NCBI GenBank assembly: GCA_022510745.1
Contig: JAFLSY010000012.1
Coordinates: 1 to 64,000, forward strand
Length of the DNA stretch: 64,000 bases
Direction of reading: 5' to 3'
Origin: Lachnospiraceae bacterium
GTDB taxonomy: Bacteria; Bacillota; Clostridia; Lachnospirales; Lachnospiraceae
The position numbers were made by a program, and so were the translations under genes. The number at the start of each line of letters is the position of its first letter. Position 1 is the stretch's first letter. Below, piece after piece: positions 62,455-64,000 of this stretch. A model generated the notes under the pieces. The model saw nothing but the letters and a program-made list of their open reading frames with translations. It was not told the origin of the DNA and did not search any database.

Positions 62455-62526
62455 CAGCTGATAGGGGAATCGAACCCCTGTTTCCGCCGTGAGAGGGCGG
62501 CGTCTTGACCGCTTGACCAATCAGCC
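62455..62526 (-). tRNA. tRNA-Glu (CTC)
   Basis: A 72-nt cloverleaf on the minus strand. Acceptor GGCTGAT/ATCAGCT has a G-U pair at positions 1-72. The anticodon stem-loop is CCGCC-CTCTCAC-GGCGG with anticodon CTC, and the T arm is AGGGGTTCGATTCCCCT. CCA is not encoded; the discriminator base is G. Confidence 0.95.
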
Positions 62527-62607
62527 ATGGTTTTATATCTACGTCCACATGACGCTTTTTATATTAATATAAAACCGAAAAGAATGCAAGTCCTTTTTTC
62601 AAAAAAT

Positions 62608-64000
62608 TTACGAAACGAAATCAAAGAGGCTGATCTGGTTGGATTCCGGCAGATCACCCAATAAATGCAGACTGTCCATCATATCGATGACGGTCTTGCT
62701 CGCCTTGGTCCGCTGACGGAAATCATCCTTACTCAGGAAAGGTCCGTCCTTTGCAGCTTCCACAATGGCATCCGCCGCCTTTTCACCCAAGCCGTCAATA
62801 CTGTTTAAGGAAGGCATCAGCTTATCCCCCACTATCTGGAAAGCACGGGACTGGGCGCTGAAAATATCGATTGGGATAAAGTCAAAGCCTCTGGCATACA
62901 TCTCCTGCACCACTTTCATATCGTTGTAAGCGTCTTTCTCCCTATTGGATAGGTCGTTACGGCTCTTAAACTCCGACATCACTTTTTCCAAATGCTGCTG
63001 TCCCTGACACATCAATTCATAGGAAAAGGCTTTTGCACGGATACTGAAAAAAGCTGCATAGTAGGCAAGTGGATAATATATTTTATAATAAGCTATTCTC
63101 CATGCCATCATGACATAGGCAGCCGCATGGGCCTTGGGGAACATATACTTAATCTTTTTACAGGACCAAATATACCAGTCGGGCACGCCTTTTTCCACCA
63201 TTGCAGCCTCCCATTCCGGCTTTAAGCCCTTTCCCTTACGCACACTCTCCATAATGGTAAAGGACAGAGAACTTTCCACCCCTTGGCTGATCAAGTAAAT
63301 CATAATATCATCACGACAGCAGATGGCATTGGAAATATCGGTAACCCCGTTTAGAATCAAATCCTGTGCATTTCCAACCCATACATCGGTACCGTGACCC
63401 AGACCGGAAATCCGAATTAAATCCGAGAGTTGTTTTGGTTTTGTGTCCAAAAGCATATTTATGGCAAATTCCGTACCAAACTCCGGAATTCCTAAAGAAC
63501 CCACCAAAGTGCCGTTTATCTGTTCCGGCGTAATACCTAGGGCAGAGGTATTCTGAAACAGGGACATTACCTGCTTATCGTCTAACGGAATCTTAGTAGG
63601 GTCCACTCCTGTCAAATCCTGCAGCATACGGATCATAGTAGGATCATCGTGTCCCAGTATATCCAGTTTCAGCAGATTATGGTCGATGGAATGATAATCA
63701 AAATGAGTGGTAATGATGTCCGTGGTCATATCGTTAGCCGGATGCTGTACCGGCGTAAAGGAATTGATATCCTGGCCCACAGGAAGCACGATGATACCGC
63801 CCGGATGCTGTCCGGTACTTCTGCGTACTCCTGTACAGCCCGCAGTAATCCGGTTGATCTCACTGGTACGTTTGTGCTGCCCTCTCTCCTCATAGTAGTT
63901 CTTTACATAGCCGAAAGCCGTCTTATCCGCCAGCGTGGCAATCGTACCTGCCCGATAAGTCTGTCCCGCGCCGAAAATGACCTCTGTATACTTGTGGGCC
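62608..64000 (-). CDS. polC: DNA polymerase III PolC-type alpha subunit, C-terminal part
   Basis: The frame is open to the right window edge; about 463 C-terminal residues are visible. The segment starts with AHKYTEVIFGAGQTYRAGTI, a hallmark of PolC palm/fingers. RRSTGQHPGGIIVLPVGQDI, AAYVMMAWRIAYYKIYYPLA and the tandem HhH region (SIDGLGEKAADAIVEAAKDG) follow, and it ends with SLFDFVS. It is the gram-positive replicative polymerase with an internal proofreading domain upstream of the window. tRNA-Glu lies about 80 nt downstream of its stop. Confidence 0.96.
   Translation of the reverse strand, partial: AHKYTEVIFGAGQTYRAGTIATLADKTAFGYVKNYYEERGQHKRTSEINRITAGCTGVRRSTGQHPGGIIVLPVGQDINSFTPVQHPANDMTTDIITTHFDYHSIDHNLLKLDILGHDDPTMIRMLQDLTGVDPTKIPLDDKQVMSLFQNTSALGITPEQINGTLVGSLGIPEFGTEFAINMLLDTKPKQLSDLIRISGLGHGTDVWVGNAQDLILNGVTDISNAICCRDDIMIYLISQGVESSLSFTIMESVRKGKGLKPEWEAAMVEKGVPDWYIWSCKKIKYMFPKAHAAAYVMMAWRIAYYKIYYPLAYYAAFFSIRAKAFSYELMCQGQQHLEKVMSEFKSRNDLSNREKDAYNDMKVVQEMYARGFDFIPIDIFSAQSRAFQIVGDKLMPSLNSIDGLGEKAADAIVEAAKDGPFLSKDDFRQRTKASKTVIDMMDSLHLLGDLPESNQISLFDFVS

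Noticed and set aside
1..64000. CRISPR array
   Set aside because: No set of regularly spaced direct repeats of 25-40 nt with unique spacers was seen; the repeat arrays found are contiguous and short.

Overview
The window looks like chromosome of a strictly anaerobic, low-to-medium GC member of the Clostridia, most likely Lachnospiraceae. The grounds are gene families and gene order: the SCIFF precursor peptide with its radical SAM maturase and a TIGR04086-type membrane protein next to a fused SecDF; the priA-def-fmt-(YugP-type peptidase)-rsmB-rlmN-PP2C-PASTA kinase-rsgA series; the pyrH-frr-uppS-cdsA-dxr-rseP series; apt-relA-MBL-(GT)-hemZ; hisS-aspS; a PolC-type polymerase; and MurE with the DNPR motif of meso-diaminopimelate ligases. 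Almost everything reads on the minus strand.

Layout. (1) 1-8.6 kb is an AT-rich accessory block: unknown membrane proteins, a phage-like cassette (coiled-coil protein, HNH endonuclease-like protein, HK97 gp10-like protein, HU/IHF-like protein), a toxin-antitoxin locus whose PIN toxin is frameshifted, and small gene remnants. (2) 8.7-27.6 kb holds core housekeeping genes: rsgA, PASTA kinase, PP2C phosphatase, rlmN, rsmB, YugP-type peptidase, fmt, def, priA, murE, recJ, secDF, and the SCIFF maturase and peptide. (3) 27.7-36.6 kb has a CNNM/CBS transporter, a Na/Pi cotransporter, an amidase, a phosphopantetheinyl transferase, aspS, hisS and a DMT exporter. (4) 36.7-47.0 kb is a second accessory stretch lying between hisS and hemZ, genes that are often adjacent in Clostridia: a FliD-like/FlxA-like pair, an AgrC/AgrA-type two-component system, a GGDEF protein, an ECF sigma/ABC-2 transporter module and a RelBE-type pair. 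(5) 47.1-53.4 kb is hemZ, a membrane glycosyltransferase-like protein, an MBL hydrolase, relA and apt. (6) 53.5-62.4 kb has a soluble Hanks-type kinase, the rseP-dxr-cdsA-uppS-frr-pyrH series, a bactofilin, a NodB deacetylase and a DtxR-like regulator. (7) It ends with tRNA-Glu(CTC) and the C-terminal part of polC.

The main lead is a pair of hairpins in the leaders of rlmN (13514-13572) and priA (19538-19603). They share an 18-nt core and an AUGC-CACU-GCAU tip flanked by GA/CUGA, but have different, compensating stems. The pairs that are G-U on the minus strand would be A-C on the plus strand, so the element appears to act as minus-strand RNA. I do not recognise it as a known riboswitch. Other leads are an identical start-site leader in front of scfA, apt and frr, a hidden 47-codon SCIFF peptide gene, overlapping alternative hairpins downstream of rseP, a 36-bp coding repeat in the bactofilin gene, and tandem palindromic repeats just upstream of the GGDEF gene promoter.
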